From contig CAIUSP010000040.1 in NCBI GenBank assembly GCA_903901855.1, forward strand, positions 1 through 60,246: DNA of 60,246 bases. Direction: 5' to 3'. Position 1 is the stretch's first letter. Each line of letters starts with the position of its first letter. Source of the stretch: an uncultured bacterium. GTDB taxonomy: Bacteria > Actinomycetota > Thermoleophilia > Solirubrobacterales > 70-9. This document shows, piece after piece, positions 1 through 8,836 of the stretch. The notes under the pieces are model-generated. The model worked only from the letters and a program-made list of their open reading frames with translations. It had not been told where the DNA came from and did no database searches. The position numbers and the translations under genes are program-made.

Positions 1-171
1 GAGCGTGCGCAGGCGCAGCGAGAGCGTGCGAGGGCTGATGCCTTCCAGCGATCGTTCGAGTTCGCAGAAACGCTGGGGCGAGTGGGCAAGATCTCTGATG
101 ATGATCAGCGTCCACTTGCCCGAAATCACCTCGGCGGTGCGACAGACGGGGCAGGTCGGATCGAAACTCAT
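1..171 (-). CDS. HxlR-family transcriptional regulator, N-terminal part (runs off the window)
   Basis: The first 57 codons read as a winged-helix HxlR regulator: the N-terminal CPVC pair is followed by EVISGKWTLIIIRDL and then RFCELERSLEGISPRTL, the wing/recognition-helix signature of the family. HxlR proteins are dimeric DNA-binding repressors or activators, often responding to quinones, aldehydes or oxidation through the N-terminal cysteine. The ATG at 171 lies 6 nt after a consensus TATAAT, so the mRNA is probably leaderless. It sits just downstream of the prepilin peptidase gene. The C-terminus lies outside the window. Family assignment is firm; the regulon is unknown. Confidence 0.85.
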   Translation of the reverse strand, partial: MSFDPTCPVCRTAEVISGKWTLIIIRDLAHSPQRFCELERSLEGISPRTLSLRLRTL

Positions 172-177
172 GGGACG

Positions 178-183
178 ATTATA
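178..183 (-). promoter_or_regulatory. -10 box TATAAT of the HxlR gene
   Basis: TATAAT on the minus strand, followed by CGTCCC and the ATG at 171. The 6-nt gap implies transcription starting at or next to the start codon. Confidence 0.7.
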
Positions 184-211
184 GGGAGAGGCTTCAGAAA
201 GTAAAGCAACT

Positions 212-700
212 TCACGAACTCGCCAGGTGTGTGATCTGAAAGACCCAGCCAGCTCCAATTGCGGCGAAGACAGCGCCGAATGCAAGGTATGGGGCGAAGG
301 GAATCGTGGCTTTACGCGCCGCCAGTCCCTGGCGGGCGAACAAGAACACCGCCGCAAGGCAGCCGACGACCAGAGCGCAGATCACTGCGGTCACAACAGC
401 CGAGCCAAGACAGAGCCCGATAAACCCGACCAGCTTGGCATCCCCCATCCCCATCGAATCGGGCCTGAACCAGGAGACGAAGGCGAATGGAATCGCCGCC
501 GCGAACGCCCAGAGAAATCGTCCGGGCAGAAGATCTGGCGAGAAGGTCGCAACCGCAACCAAGACGGGCAGTGAGCCGAACATCAATGCCCGGTTGGGAA
601 TCAGGCGCTCGCGCAGATCGGTGACGCAAACCCAAACCAGAGTGGCCGAGCCGGATATCCCGACGATCAGAGAGGTCCAGAGATCATCGGCAACCACCAT
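212..700 (-). CDS. Type IV prepilin peptidase (A24 family, short form)
   Basis: 162-residue membrane protein with several hydrophobic helices. The two catalytic aspartates of the A24 aspartyl proteases are visible: the first in TDLRERLIPN near residue 28 and the second in GMGDAKL near residue 87 (family motif GxGDxK). It lacks the N-terminal methyltransferase domain of PilD, as in TadV/CpaA-type enzymes. It would cut type IV or Flp pilin-like leaders at the membrane. A possible substrate is encoded at 10078-11052, which has a class III-like leader. The gene ends about 40 nt before the HxlR gene. Confidence 0.85.
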   Translation of the reverse strand: MVVADDLWTSLIVGISGSATLVWVCVTDLRERLIPNRALMFGSLPVLVAVATFSPDLLPGRFLWAFAAAIPFAFVSWFRPDSMGMGDAKLVGFIGLCLGSAVVTAVICALVVGCLAAVFLFARQGLAARKATIPFAPYLAFGAVFAAIGAGWVFQITHLASS

Positions 701-751
701 CTGACGATGGGCGACGCCGAGAACCTCTCCCCCTAGACCTCGTGACCCTTA

Positions 752-1426
752 TCAGCTGTCTGCGTAGGGGCCCTCGGCGTCTGCTGCGTCGCGGGATTCC
801 GGCCAAACGGCATTCGAGCGTTCCGAATCCATGTCGTAGTCGCTGTGGTGTGCGGTAAAGATCGTCTCGCCGAGCGATCTGGCCGCCGCCAGCGGATCGG
901 TTGGGTCAAAGCGAACTTCGCCCCTGCGATTGCCGCTGCCGATGACCGTTTCAACGAATTCGTGCTTGAAGTATCTGGAAATCTCCTGAACTTGATTCAC
1001 CAGACCGAGCGTCGAGGCCTGATTCTTCTCCTCGGCCGAGACAAGCAACCCCGAGCGCTTTCCTCGTATGCCTTCGATCACCACTTGGTGATCCGGATAG
1101 CTTGCCGACTGATAACAGACGATCCGATCGAAGAAGTTCTTCAGACTCGCCGCCATCCCGTAGTAGTAGAGAGGTGTTGCATAGATCCAGGCATCCGCCG
1201 GAAGGAGGCTGTCCAGCAGGAGGCTCGAGTAGCCATCTTTTATCGAACAGCGACCGTCCTCGCCCCTGCAGGTTCGGCAGTCGCGCAGTAGGCCCGATAC
1301 AGATTCGCTCAGATCTATCAGCTCGACCTCGCTGCCCGCCGAAATGCTCCCCTCAGCAAAGGCCTCGGCCAGAGCGCGCGAGTTACCGTCTACCCGAGGG
1401 CTGGCGCAGAGGACCACGGACTTCAT
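752..1426 (-). CDS. Flavodoxin-like NAD(P)H-dependent FMN reductase
   Basis: 224 residues. The N-terminus ASPRVDGNSRALAEAF is the phosphate-binding loop of the NADPH-dependent FMN reductase/flavodoxin-like fold, and ATPLYYYGMAASLKNFFDR is the second flavin-contact loop. The cysteine-rich stretch DCRTCRGEDGRC (about 49-60) is typical of iron-sulfur-flavoprotein-like members. It probably reduces quinones or other small oxidants using FMN in the cytoplasm; the substrate cannot be read. It starts with ATG and stands alone between the prepilin peptidase and rpoD. Confidence 0.8.
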   Translation of the reverse strand: MKSVVLCASPRVDGNSRALAEAFAEGSISAGSEVELIDLSESVSGLLRDCRTCRGEDGRCSIKDGYSSLLLDSLLPADAWIYATPLYYYGMAASLKNFFDRIVCYQSASYPDHQVVIEGIRGKRSGLLVSAEEKNQASTLGLVNQVQEISRYFKHEFVETVIGSGNRRGEVRFDPTDPLAAARSLGETIFTAHHSDYDMDSERSNAVWPESRDAADAEGPYADS

Positions 1427-1454
1427 TCGACAGCCCCTAGCGACCGATCAGGAA

Positions 1455-2597
1455 TCAGGCGGAGTCGCGGAGCTTCTGTGCTTCGGCCAGTGACTGCAGC
1501 TTCTTGAGCGACTGGTTTTCGATCTGGCGGATTCGCTCGCGAGTGACGTTGAAGGTACGGCCGACCTCGTCGAGGGTGCGCGGATGCTCTCCGCCCAGCC
1601 CGTAACGGAGCTCCAGTACGCGGCGTTCGCGATACGAAAGATTCTCCAGCGCTTCTTTCAGCGCTTCTTTGGTCAGCAGCTCTGCGGCGCGGTCGAAGGG
1701 CGATTCGGCCTGCTCGTCGGCGATGAACTGGCCGAACTCTGACTCCTCTTCATCACCGACAGGCTTCTCGAGCGATACGGGAGCCTGTGCTGAGCGCTTG
1801 ATCGCGTCGACTTCCTCGGGATCGATACCGGTGATCTCGGCAATCTCGTCCGGAGTGGGCTCGCGGCCCAGTTCCGTAACCAGCTTGCGCTCGGCGCGAC
1901 CGATCTTGTTCAGCTTCTCGACGACGTGAACCGGAATACGGATGGTGCGGGCTTTGTCGGCGAGCGCACGGGCGATCGCCTGACGAATCCACCAAGTCGC
2001 GTAGGTCGAGAACTTGAACCCCTTGCGGTAGTCGAACTTCTCTGCCGCACGAACGAGGCCGAGGGTTCCCTCCTGGATCAGGTCGAGGAATGGCAGTCCC
2101 TGGTTGCGGTAGTTCTTGGCAATCGAGACGACGAGGCGGAGGTTCGACTCGACCATCTTCTGCTTTGCGTTCAGGTCACCCTTCTCGATCCGCTGAGCGA
2201 GGTCTACCTCTTCTTGAGCGGTGAGCAGTCGGACCTTGCCGATGTCTTTGAGGAAGAGCTGGAGCGAATCCGTGGTCATGTCGGGCTTCAGATCGAGCGA
2301 AGCCTTGGCTGCGGCGCGCTTGCGCCCACGGGCGGTCCGCGCCTCCTCCTCTGCGGCGGCCTTCTGAGCCGGGTCGAGGTCCTCGACCAGTTCGATGCCG
2401 CTCGACTCGATGTGGCCGTAGAGGCCTTCGATGTCGGATTCTTCGAGCTCGACCTCGGATACCGCGGTCGCGACATCACCGAAAGTCAGCACGCCGAGCT
2501 GCTGACCACGCGTGATCAGCGACTTGACCTCGTCCATCTCTTGGAGATCGGCGAGGAGGGTTGTCTTGTCGTCAGTCTTTCCTGTCTTGCTAGCCAT
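1455..2597 (-). CDS. rpoD: Principal RNA polymerase sigma factor RpoD/SigA
   Basis: 380-residue group 1 sigma-70. Region 1.1-like acidic N-terminus (about 1-90), region 1.2 ([16 protein letters not shown], about 110), region 2 with the core-binding and -10 recognition helices ([20 protein letters not shown] through ATWWIRQAI, about 145-210), region 3 and region 4 ending in the -35 recognition helix ([16 protein letters not shown], about 350-368). It directs housekeeping transcription. A near-perfect promoter with a 17-bp spacer lies at 2821-2849, giving a leader of about 220 nt. No strong ribosome site is visible in front of the ATG at 2597. Confidence 0.97.
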   Translation of the reverse strand: MASKTGKTDDKTTLLADLQEMDEVKSLITRGQQLGVLTFGDVATAVSEVELEESDIEGLYGHIESSGIELVEDLDPAQKAAAEEEARTARGRKRAAAKASLDLKPDMTTDSLQLFLKDIGKVRLLTAQEEVDLAQRIEKGDLNAKQKMVESNLRLVVSIAKNYRNQGLPFLDLIQEGTLGLVRAAEKFDYRKGFKFSTYATWWIRQAIARALADKARTIRIPVHVVEKLNKIGRAERKLVTELGREPTPDEIAEITGIDPEEVDAIKRSAQAPVSLEKPVGDEEESEFGQFIADEQAESPFDRAAELLTKEALKEALENLSYRERRVLELRYGLGGEHPRTLDEVGRTFNVTRERIRQIENQSLKKLQSLAEAQKLRDSA

Positions 2598-2820
2598 AGT
2601 CTCTAGGTCCGTTTCTTAAACACCGGGGAGTCTTTTCGGTTACCCGGCTCTGAGTCCTTCGTCGGCCAGAAATCCACCAGCCTGACGCTTGCCAAACGTA
2701 TTGAACCGCTCCAACCGACAACTCCCTAGGCGCCGAACGGCCAAATGTGAGCCGAAGGCCTCGCCTGAGACACCCTGCGCTCCCCTGCCGGGAAGGCCTC
2801 GGTACTTCGAGCGACCAACA
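2598..2820 (-). other. Long 5' leader of rpoD / intergenic region
   Basis: About 300 nt separate rpoD from the divergent gene at 2898. On the minus strand this stretch would be the rpoD leader. It holds a 10-bp direct repeat (GAAGGCCTCG on the plus strand at 2754-2763 and 2792-2801) and a possible second -10 (TACGTT, minus strand, near 2695-2700). I see no convincing small gene, riboswitch or tRNA in it. Confidence 0.4.
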
Positions 2821-2849
2821 AGAGTAATTACTTCACTAAGTAAAGTCAA
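2821..2849 (-). promoter_or_regulatory. Sigma-A promoter of rpoD with a palindrome in its spacer
   Basis: Minus strand reads TTGACT (2849-2844), exactly 17 nt, then TACTCT (2826-2821), a textbook -35/-10 pair pointing at rpoD. The spacer is almost filled by the inverted repeat TTACTT-N4-AAGTAA (2828-2843), very like the palindrome in front of doxX at 29675-29695, so a repressor could sit between the two promoter boxes. Confidence 0.65.
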
Positions 2850-2897
2850 CGAAGCCGCCGCCCGAAGCAGGCATTCTTGCCGAGAAGACCTGATCCG

Positions 2898-3773
2898 ATG
2901 ACGGACCTTCCGAGATTCTGGGAGAACCGTTGGCTCCAAGCCTTCTGGCAGAGGGCCTACAAGGAGAACATCACCGGTCTCTCGGCGATGATCGCCTACA
3001 ACCTGGTTCTCGCTGCCTTCCCGTTCACCCTCTTGATCCTGTTCGTGGTCGGTCAGATCCTGCGTTCGGAAGCAGCGGAGGCCAGTGTGCTGCGGGATCT
3101 ACAGATCCTGTTGCCGAATACCGATCCGGCAGCGATCCAGGAGAACCTGAACAGGATCCGCGCGAGTTCCGCCACGGTCGGCTTGATCGGCGCACTCGGC
3201 GTGATCTGGATCAGCAGCTCGTTCTGGGGAGCCGTCGACACTGCCTTCTGCAGGATCTACCACGTCGAATGCCGCGGTTGGGTGGAGCAGAAGAGGTTCT
3301 CACTCGCGATGCTGGTCGTCGTGGTCGCGCTGATGTTCGCCAGTCTCCTGATCCCGACCATCGAGAGCGCCGCGTACGCGGCTACAGGAGATCTGCCGTG
3401 GGGTCTGTCCGACGCTGGCACCGGAGCGAACATCCTGATCCTGCTGATCGCGATGCTCTCCAGCTTCCTGATCGTCTCGATCGTCTACTGGCTGGTGCCG
3501 AAGGGGCACATGCCCTGGCGCTCGATCTGGATCGGCGCGCTCTTCTTCACGGTCACCACGACCATCGGGAACTTCATCTTCCCGCTCTATCTCCAGAACT
3601 CCGAACTGAGCAAGATCGGCGGTACGCTCGGACTCTTCTTGATCGTCCTGATCTGGTTCTATCTCGTCTCCCTGGCGATGCTCGCTGGCGCGGTGATGAA
3701 CTCGCTTCGGCACGAGAAGGACGACACCGGCGTACTCCCGATGGACGCAAAGGCGAACCAACAGCATGGCTAG
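2898..3773 (+). CDS. YihY/BrkB family inner-membrane protein
   Basis: 291 residues with about six transmembrane helices (around 30-60, 95-110, 135-160, 180-205, 215-235 and 245-270). The N-terminal block NITGLSAMIAYNLVLAAFPF and the C-terminal LGLFLIVLIWFYLVSLAML are the hallmarks of the YihY/UPF0761 family, wrongly called RNase BN in old records. The molecular function is unknown; a transport role is often suggested. I chose ATG 2898 over TTG 2877 because GAGAAG stands about 10 nt upstream. It overlaps the next gene by 8 nt. Confidence 0.85.
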   Translation: MTDLPRFWENRWLQAFWQRAYKENITGLSAMIAYNLVLAAFPFTLLILFVVGQILRSEAAEASVLRDLQILLPNTDPAAIQENLNRIRASSATVGLIGALGVIWISSSFWGAVDTAFCRIYHVECRGWVEQKRFSLAMLVVVVALMFASLLIPTIESAAYAATGDLPWGLSDAGTGANILILLIAMLSSFLIVSIVYWLVPKGHMPWRSIWIGALFFTVTTTIGNFIFPLYLQNSELSKIGGTLGLFLIVLIWFYLVSLAMLAGAVMNSLRHEKDDTGVLPMDAKANQQHG

Positions 3774-4383
3774 ACGCAAGGCGAAGCTGAAGATCCTCCC
3801 CGATCCGATCAGGGGTGCGGCAACCGAAGACGGACCCCTACGCTCGGCCCAGGAGGCCGATGTGAGCCTGACTCGCGCGGAACTGGAGGAGCTCTGGCAG
3901 CCCGAGACCCTAGAGCGCCTTGCCCGAGCCTACTGGCGCTTCCTCGAGACCCGGTCCCTCCACGCACTGAAGGTCGTCTACGGGCCGAATGACCGGTCGG
4001 TCGTGCTGGTTTCGCCGAACCTGACGCTGCTGCGATTCCGTGCCCCCAACTTCGATCGTGGCCCGGGCTTCGGCAGAGTCACCTGGCGGATCGAGCGCGG
4101 GGTGCTGGTTGCGCCCGAGGGTCGCGGCAGGGGCTTCCTCCGATTCGACGTTCGGCGCCTGGGTGAGGCGGAGGACGGACGGGAGCACGTGCGAGTCCGG
4201 ATCGAGGTGGCGAACTTCTACCCGATGCTCAGAGGCTCCGGCAAGACGGCTCGATTCGGCGCCTTCTTCTACGGACAGACGCAGGCCCGCCTCCACCGTT
4301 GGATGACGCATGGATTCCTACGGTCGCTGGCGAGCCTCGACTTCCCGGAACTGAGACCGGAGAGACAGAGCGCCTACGACTGA
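3766..4383 (+). CDS. Conserved-looking hypothetical protein, 205 aa
   Basis: I do not recognise this protein. It starts inside the end of the YihY gene (8-nt overlap), so the two are probably co-translated. It has no membrane segment or signal peptide. It is Arg- and Glu-rich, with alternating hydrophobic strands around residues 60-145, compatible with a beta-rich soluble fold such as an SRPBCC-like cup, but this is a guess. The stop overlaps that of the convergent gene by 10 nt. Confidence 0.7.
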   Translation: MARRKAKLKILPDPIRGAATEDGPLRSAQEADVSLTRAELEELWQPETLERLARAYWRFLETRSLHALKVVYGPNDRSVVLVSPNLTLLRFRAPNFDRGPGFGRVTWRIERGVLVAPEGRGRGFLRFDVRRLGEAEDGREHVRVRIEVANFYPMLRGSGKTARFGAFFYGQTQARLHRWMTHGFLRSLASLDFPELRPERQSAYD

Positions 4384-5306
4384 GCGGGGGCAACCCCCTG
4401 CTCGATCAGCGCCAGCTTCATCGCTTCGGTGATTGGAGTCGGCGAAACATCGAATAGCGCCATCCCCGCAGGGTCATCGACCACCGTCTCGACCGTCAGA
4501 CCTTCGATCAGCGGCTTCGCGACACCGGCATCGACTGGAGTTACCAGGCCGATCCAGTGAGAGGAGAGCTTCGGAGTGAGCAATGGGATCTTGAGTTGAA
4601 GTGGTGGCCGTTTTCCCATTGCCGACGCCAGCTCGGAGAACATTCCACCGTAGGTCGTCACGTCTGGACCCCCAATCTGAATGACCTGTCCTTTCGCCCC
4701 AGGGGTTTCCGGAGCTGTGACCAAGTACGCAATCACATCCCCAACCGCAATCGGCTGAGTGCGCGTGGAGGTCCACCGTGGGGTCACCATGACGGGCAGG
4801 CGCTTGACCAGCCAGTAGAGGGTCCGGTAGGACTCCGAGCCGGCACCGATCACCGCTGCGGCTTGGAAGTAGGTCACCGGCACCCCGGCCGAGCCGAGGT
4901 AACCGGCGGTAGCGTGCCGCGACTCGAGGTGTTCGGAGCCTCCTGACGCCAATCCCCCGAGGTAGACGATCTGGTCCACCCCAGCCTTTGCCGCAGCCTG
5001 AGCGAAGTTCAGCGCGGCCTTGCGATCGAGTTCGACGAAATCCCCCTTGCTCCCACGCCCCATCGAGTGAACCAGGTAGTAAGCGACCTTCGCTCCCTCC
5101 AGCGCCGCGGGAAGGGAGTCTGGTTCGAGCACGTCGGCCTTTCGGATCTCGCAACCCTCCTCTTCGAGATCCCGTGCACGATCAGGGTCGCGTGCGAGGG
5201 CCCTGACCGACCGTCCGGCGTCAAGTAGTGCGCGACACAACAGGTGGCCTATGTAGCCGGTGGCTCCCGCCACGACGGCGTCTGGTGACTGTGTCTGATC
5301 AGCCAT
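4374..5306 (-). CDS. NAD(P)-binding atypical SDR (NmrA/complex I assembly-like)
   Basis: 310 residues with the N-terminal Rossmann motif VAGATGYIGHLLCRALLDAG (about 12-31) and DVLEPDSLPAALEGAKVAYY, typical of extended/atypical SDRs that bind NAD(P) and often lack the full catalytic Tyr-x-x-x-Lys. YLVHSMGRGSKGDFVELDR is characteristic of the actinobacterial NAD(P)H-binding group related to NDUFA9-like proteins. ATG 5306 overlaps the stop of glpX by 8 nt; a GTG at 5315 is the alternative. Third gene of the operon 6812-4374. Confidence 0.8.
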   Translation of the reverse strand: MADQTQSPDAVVAGATGYIGHLLCRALLDAGRSVRALARDPDRARDLEEEGCEIRKADVLEPDSLPAALEGAKVAYYLVHSMGRGSKGDFVELDRKAALNFAQAAAKAGVDQIVYLGGLASGGSEHLESRHATAGYLGSAGVPVTYFQAAAVIGAGSESYRTLYWLVKRLPVMVTPRWTSTRTQPIAVGDVIAYLVTAPETPGAKGQVIQIGGPDVTTYGGMFSELASAMGKRPPLQLKIPLLTPKLSSHWIGLVTPVDAGVAKPLIEGLTVETVVDDPAGMALFDVSPTPITEAMKLALIEQGVAPAQS

Positions 5307-6324
5307 ATCGTCCACCGGTTATCGCCCTCAGCTTACGGATGTCGTGCGTCGCCCCCACCTTGCGTACGGTGCCTGACCTGGAGCGCATCACGAGTGACTC
5401 GGTCGTGGCACGGCCGTCGAGATAGCGGACGCCGTCGAGCAGGTCTCCATCGGTCACGCCGGTCGCGGCGAAGAAGACGTCGTCTCCGGATACGAGGTCG
5501 TCGGTCTCGAGCACCCTGGAGAGATCGTAGCCAGCGTCTTCGGCGGCCTTGCGCTCACCGTCGTCCCGGGGCCAGAGCCTGCCGAGGAACCTGCCTCCGA
5601 GCGACTTGATCGCAGCGGCGGAGAGGACGCCCTCCGGTGTTCCACCGATGCCCCAGAGCAGATCCACCCCGGTCCCTTCGCTGACGGCCATGAGCGCCGC
5701 TTGGACATCGCCGTCGGTGATGAAGCGAATACGGGCTCCGGCCTGACGGATCTCCGCGACCGCCTCCTCGTGGCGTGGCCGATCGAGCACGATCACCGTC
5801 ACCTCGTTCGGCTCGCTGCCTTTCTTCTCGGCCACGCGAGCGATCACCTCGGCGAGAGGGATATTGAGATCGAGACAGTCAGCCAGGCTGGGGGCCGACG
5901 CGAGCTTCTCCATGTAGACGCACGGACCCGGATCGAACATCGTCCCACGCTCTGCCAGAGCGATAACCGCAAGGGCACCCGGGAAGCCCCGAGCCGTCAG
6001 CGTGGTTCCCTCGAGCGGGTCGACCGCGATGTCGGCCACGGGAGGGCTGCCGTCTCCGATCTCCTCGCCGTTGTAGAGCATTGGCGCTTCGTCCTTCTCG
6101 CCCTCTCCGATCACGACCAGTCCATCCATCGGGACGGTATCGAGCAAGAGCCGCATCGCATCCACGGCAGCCTGATCGGCTGCTTCCTTGTCCCCTCTTC
6201 CCACCCAGCCGGCGGCCGCAAGGGCCGCAGCCTCGGTGACCCGGACCAGTTCGAGGGCGAGGTTCCTGTCTGGTCGATCGCCACTTCGCTGATCCTGCGA
6301 GATGACCTCGCCGGCCTGGCTCAT
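5299..6324 (-). CDS. glpX: Class II fructose-1,6-bisphosphatase
   Basis: 341 residues matching GlpX throughout: VIGEGEKDEAPMLYNGEEIG (about 72-91), then DIAVDPLEGTT with the metal-binding aspartates, and GGTPEGVLSAAAIK near 235. It removes the 1-phosphate from fructose-1,6-bisphosphate in gluconeogenesis and is usually Mn2+ or Mg2+ dependent. GlpX is the usual FBPase of actinobacteria. Start ATG overlaps the stop of the upstream membrane gene (ATGA), and its stop overlaps the next gene, so the three form one operon. Confidence 0.95.
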   Translation of the reverse strand: MSQAGEVISQDQRSGDRPDRNLALELVRVTEAAALAAAGWVGRGDKEAADQAAVDAMRLLLDTVPMDGLVVIGEGEKDEAPMLYNGEEIGDGSPPVADIAVDPLEGTTLTARGFPGALAVIALAERGTMFDPGPCVYMEKLASAPSLADCLDLNIPLAEVIARVAEKKGSEPNEVTVIVLDRPRHEEAVAEIRQAGARIRFITDGDVQAALMAVSEGTGVDLLWGIGGTPEGVLSAAAIKSLGGRFLGRLWPRDDGERKAAEDAGYDLSRVLETDDLVSGDDVFFAATGVTDGDLLDGVRYLDGRATTESLVMRSRSGTVRKVGATHDIRKLRAITGGRYG

Positions 6325-6812
6325 CCGAAGCTCCCCGGCGGTCGGCGTGGCGCCCCACCGCCGTGGTCGAGCGAGCCCCAGGCTCCGGCGGCGAACACCG
6401 TGAACGACGAGAGCAGGGCGATGAAGTAGCCCCAGGTGAGCCCGATCTGGATGTCCCGGCCCGACGGCCGGTCGATCAAGCCGTTGAAGAAGATCAGGAC
6501 GAACGCGATCAGTCCGATGATCGCGGTCAGCTCACCGCGGGGCCAGCTGGTCTCGAGGCCTCGAACGGCGAGGAAGGTCAGCACGAGTGGAGCTAGCCCA
6601 ACGACGATCCAGAACCACCTGAGCGTCTGGAAGGTCTCGAACGCGGTGCAGGAGTTGTCGCCTATGCCACAGGCCCACGCCGCAGGCTCTTGACCACGTG
6701 CGATGTCGGGGCCACTGCCGAGCGAGTACCAAGGCAGGAACAGGCTCAGAACGAGGACGAAACCTGCCACTACTGCGGTCATCTCCGCACGGCTGATTCG
6801 CGAGGGGTCCAC
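6321..6812 (-). CDS. Hypothetical four-helix membrane protein
   Basis: About 163 residues with four hydrophobic helices (about 12-30, 65-82, 95-112 and 125-145) and an extracytoplasmic loop with cysteines (AWACGIGDNSC). I do not recognise a family. An upstream TTG (6896) would collide with the divergent gene, so GTG 6812 or TTG 6815 is more likely: GGGGGAGGTAG (6835-6825) lies about 9-12 nt before them. It is first in the operon with glpX, joined by an ATGA overlap. Confidence 0.65.
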   Translation of the reverse strand: MDPSRISRAEMTAVVAGFVLVLSLFLPWYSLGSGPDIARGQEPAAWACGIGDNSCTAFETFQTLRWFWIVVGLAPLVLTFLAVRGLETSWPRGELTAIIGLIAFVLIFFNGLIDRPSGRDIQIGLTWGYFIALLSSFTVFAAGAWGSLDHGGGAPRRPPGSFG

Positions 6813-6877
6813 CAATTGCGACTCTACCTCCCCCGGCCGGATCGTGTGCCGTCGCGCTTGCGCTGCTTTGGGTGGAG

Positions 6878-6883
6878 TAGTCT
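6878..6883 (+). promoter_or_regulatory. -10 box TAGTCT for the gene at 6890
   Basis: TAGTCT followed by 6 nt and the GTG start; no ribosome site. Leaderless pattern. Confidence 0.55.
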
Positions 6884-6889
6884 CGCCGG

Positions 6890-7834
6890 GTGGCAAACGG
6901 AGAGAAACGATGGGGTTTGACGCTGCCGCTGCCCGGGTTGTCGCTCAGCCAACACGGAGAGTTCGTGCGGCTCGCCGAAGCGAGTGGCTACACGGACCTC
7001 TGGTCTGGTGAGACCAACGGCGCCGACGGCTTCACCCCCCTCACCATGGCCGGCGCGATGACCGAGAAGGTGCGCCTCGGCACGGGAGTAGTAGGCGTGA
7101 TGACGCGTGGAAGGGCGCTGCTCGCCCAAGAGGCAGCAGGCGTGGCCGATGCCACCAACGGGCGCTTCGTGCTGGGAATCGGAGCATCCTCGGATCGGAT
7201 CGTCGAGGGATGGAACGGACTCACCTTCGAGAAGCCGCTGACCAAGATCTCGGAGACGGTCGACTATCTGAGGACCGTGCTCGCCGGCGAGAGAGGTGAG
7301 GGTGGTTTCAAGCTCGAACGGGCTCCGGAACAGCCGGTTCCTATCGTGCTCGCTGCCCTGCGGGGCAAGATGCTCGAACTCGCGGTGGAGAAGGCCGATG
7401 GAGCGTTCACCAACTTCCTCCCGCTGGCAGGACTTCCCCAAGTCACCGCACAGTTGGAACAGGCGCCTGATGGATTCGAGCTGCTGTGTCGATTCTTCTG
7501 TCTGGAAGGAGAGCGCGAACAGGTCGAGCCACTTGCGCGATTCATGTTCAGCTCTTACATCACGGTCCCGGTCTACGAGGCCTTCTACCGCTGGCTCGGC
7601 TACGGCGACCAGATAGATCCGATGTGCGAGGCCTGGCAGGCGGGTGATCGTGCCAAGGCGGCCGAGGAGGCTCCTTGGGAGCTGATCGCAGACGCATTCA
7701 TGTTCGGCGATGCCGCTTCGATACGTGAACGGCTCGACGCCTTCGTCGAAGGTGGGATCACCTGTCCGGTAATCACCCCGATCACGACTCCCGACCGGAT
7801 GGGCGGACTGATCGAGGCGCTCGCGCCCCGGTAG
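6890..7834 (+). CDS. LLM-class F420-dependent oxidoreductase
   Basis: 314 residues of the luciferase-like (beta/alpha)8 flavin/F420 family: WGLTLPLPGLSLSQHGEFVRLAEASGYTDLW at the N-terminus, EKVRLGTGVVGVMTRGRALLAQEAAGV (about 63-89) and GRFVLGIGASSD (about 97-108) are the usual blocks. Such enzymes pass hydride from F420H2 (or FMNH2) to substrates that vary widely, so the substrate cannot be read. Probably transcribed alone as a leaderless mRNA. It meets the egtD stop almost tail to tail. Confidence 0.85.
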   Translation: MANGEKRWGLTLPLPGLSLSQHGEFVRLAEASGYTDLWSGETNGADGFTPLTMAGAMTEKVRLGTGVVGVMTRGRALLAQEAAGVADATNGRFVLGIGASSDRIVEGWNGLTFEKPLTKISETVDYLRTVLAGERGEGGFKLERAPEQPVPIVLAALRGKMLELAVEKADGAFTNFLPLAGLPQVTAQLEQAPDGFELLCRFFCLEGEREQVEPLARFMFSSYITVPVYEAFYRWLGYGDQIDPMCEAWQAGDRAKAAEEAPWELIADAFMFGDAASIRERLDAFVEGGITCPVITPITTPDRMGGLIEALAPR

Positions 7835-7840
7835 CGCCGT

Positions 7841-8836
7841 TCAGCCCGGGCGAGCGCTACGGGCGATGGCAAGCGCGTACTCGTCGCCCTCGCTCGGGAA
7901 CCAGCCGGTCAACTCCAGGTCGGCTTCGGCAAAGATCGACTCCAACCCCTCCCGGGCGAACTTGGTCGAGATCTCGGTCCGCATCTCCTCTCCCTGCGAG
8001 AAGTCGAGCTCGAGATCGAGATCCTCCAGCCTGACCCGCTGATCGCGCAACGACCTCAGGCGCATCTCAATCCACAGGTTCTGAGGATCCCAGAGGGCCA
8101 CGTGCTCGAATGCCTCCGGGTCGAAATTACCCCCGAAACGATCGTTGAGGACCCGGAGCGCGTTGCGGTTGAACTCGGCCGTTACGCCCTGAGGATCGTC
8201 GTAGGCGGCAACGAGGGTGGCAGGATCCTTGATCAGATCGACGCCGAGCAGGAAGTAGTCCTCCGAGTCCAGCAGATTCGCCACCCGACGCAGGAATCCG
8301 GATCGCTGCTGTGGGGGTAGGTTCCCGACCGTGCCGCCCAAGAGCGCGATCAGCCTCGGCCCCCCAACCGGAATCCTCTCGAGGTCGTGCTCGAAATCAC
8401 AAACCAGCCCTCTGACCTCTACCCCGTCGTATTCGCTCGCGATCATCTCGGCCGTCTCGCGAGTGATCTCCTCGGAGATGTCCACCGGACAGTAGGTACG
8501 CAGTGTTCCGGCATCCCGAATCGCGTCGAGGAGGACGCGTGACTTGGCTGCCGACCCCGATCCGAGTTCGATCAGTGTCGATGCACGAGTGGTCTCGGCG
8601 ATCTCAGTTGAATGGTCCCGCAGGATCTGCCGCTCACAGCGATTCGGGTAGTACTCCGGCAGTTCCGTGATCCGCTCGAACAATTGCGAGCCGCGATCGT
8701 CATAAAAGTATCTGGGAGAGATCTCCTTGAACGGTTTGGTCAGACCGGCGCGGATGTCGGCAGCGGCCCCGGATACGGAACCAGATGGTGGGAGTGCGAT
8801 CTCTACCGACACCGTCCTCCTTTCGCCCCCGCTCAT
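7841..8836 (-). CDS. egtD: L-histidine N-alpha-methyltransferase (ergothioneine)
   Basis: 331 residues, close to the usual 320. The SAM-binding motif IELGSGSAAKSRVLLDA and the DUF2260-type blocks PRYFYDDRGSQLFERITELPEYYPNRCE and LLGGTVGNLPPQQR identify EgtD. It trimethylates histidine to hercynine, the first step of ergothioneine synthesis. ATG 8836 overlaps the egtB stop as ATGA, which decides the start over two upstream ATGs. It is the last gene of the run 11052-10078, egtB, egtD. Confidence 0.95.
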   Translation of the reverse strand: MSGGERRTVSVEIALPPSGSVSGAAADIRAGLTKPFKEISPRYFYDDRGSQLFERITELPEYYPNRCERQILRDHSTEIAETTRASTLIELGSGSAAKSRVLLDAIRDAGTLRTYCPVDISEEITRETAEMIASEYDGVEVRGLVCDFEHDLERIPVGGPRLIALLGGTVGNLPPQQRSGFLRRVANLLDSEDYFLLGVDLIKDPATLVAAYDDPQGVTAEFNRNALRVLNDRFGGNFDPEAFEHVALWDPQNLWIEMRLRSLRDQRVRLEDLDLELDFSQGEEMRTEISTKFAREGLESIFAEADLELTGWFPSEGDEYALAIARSARPG

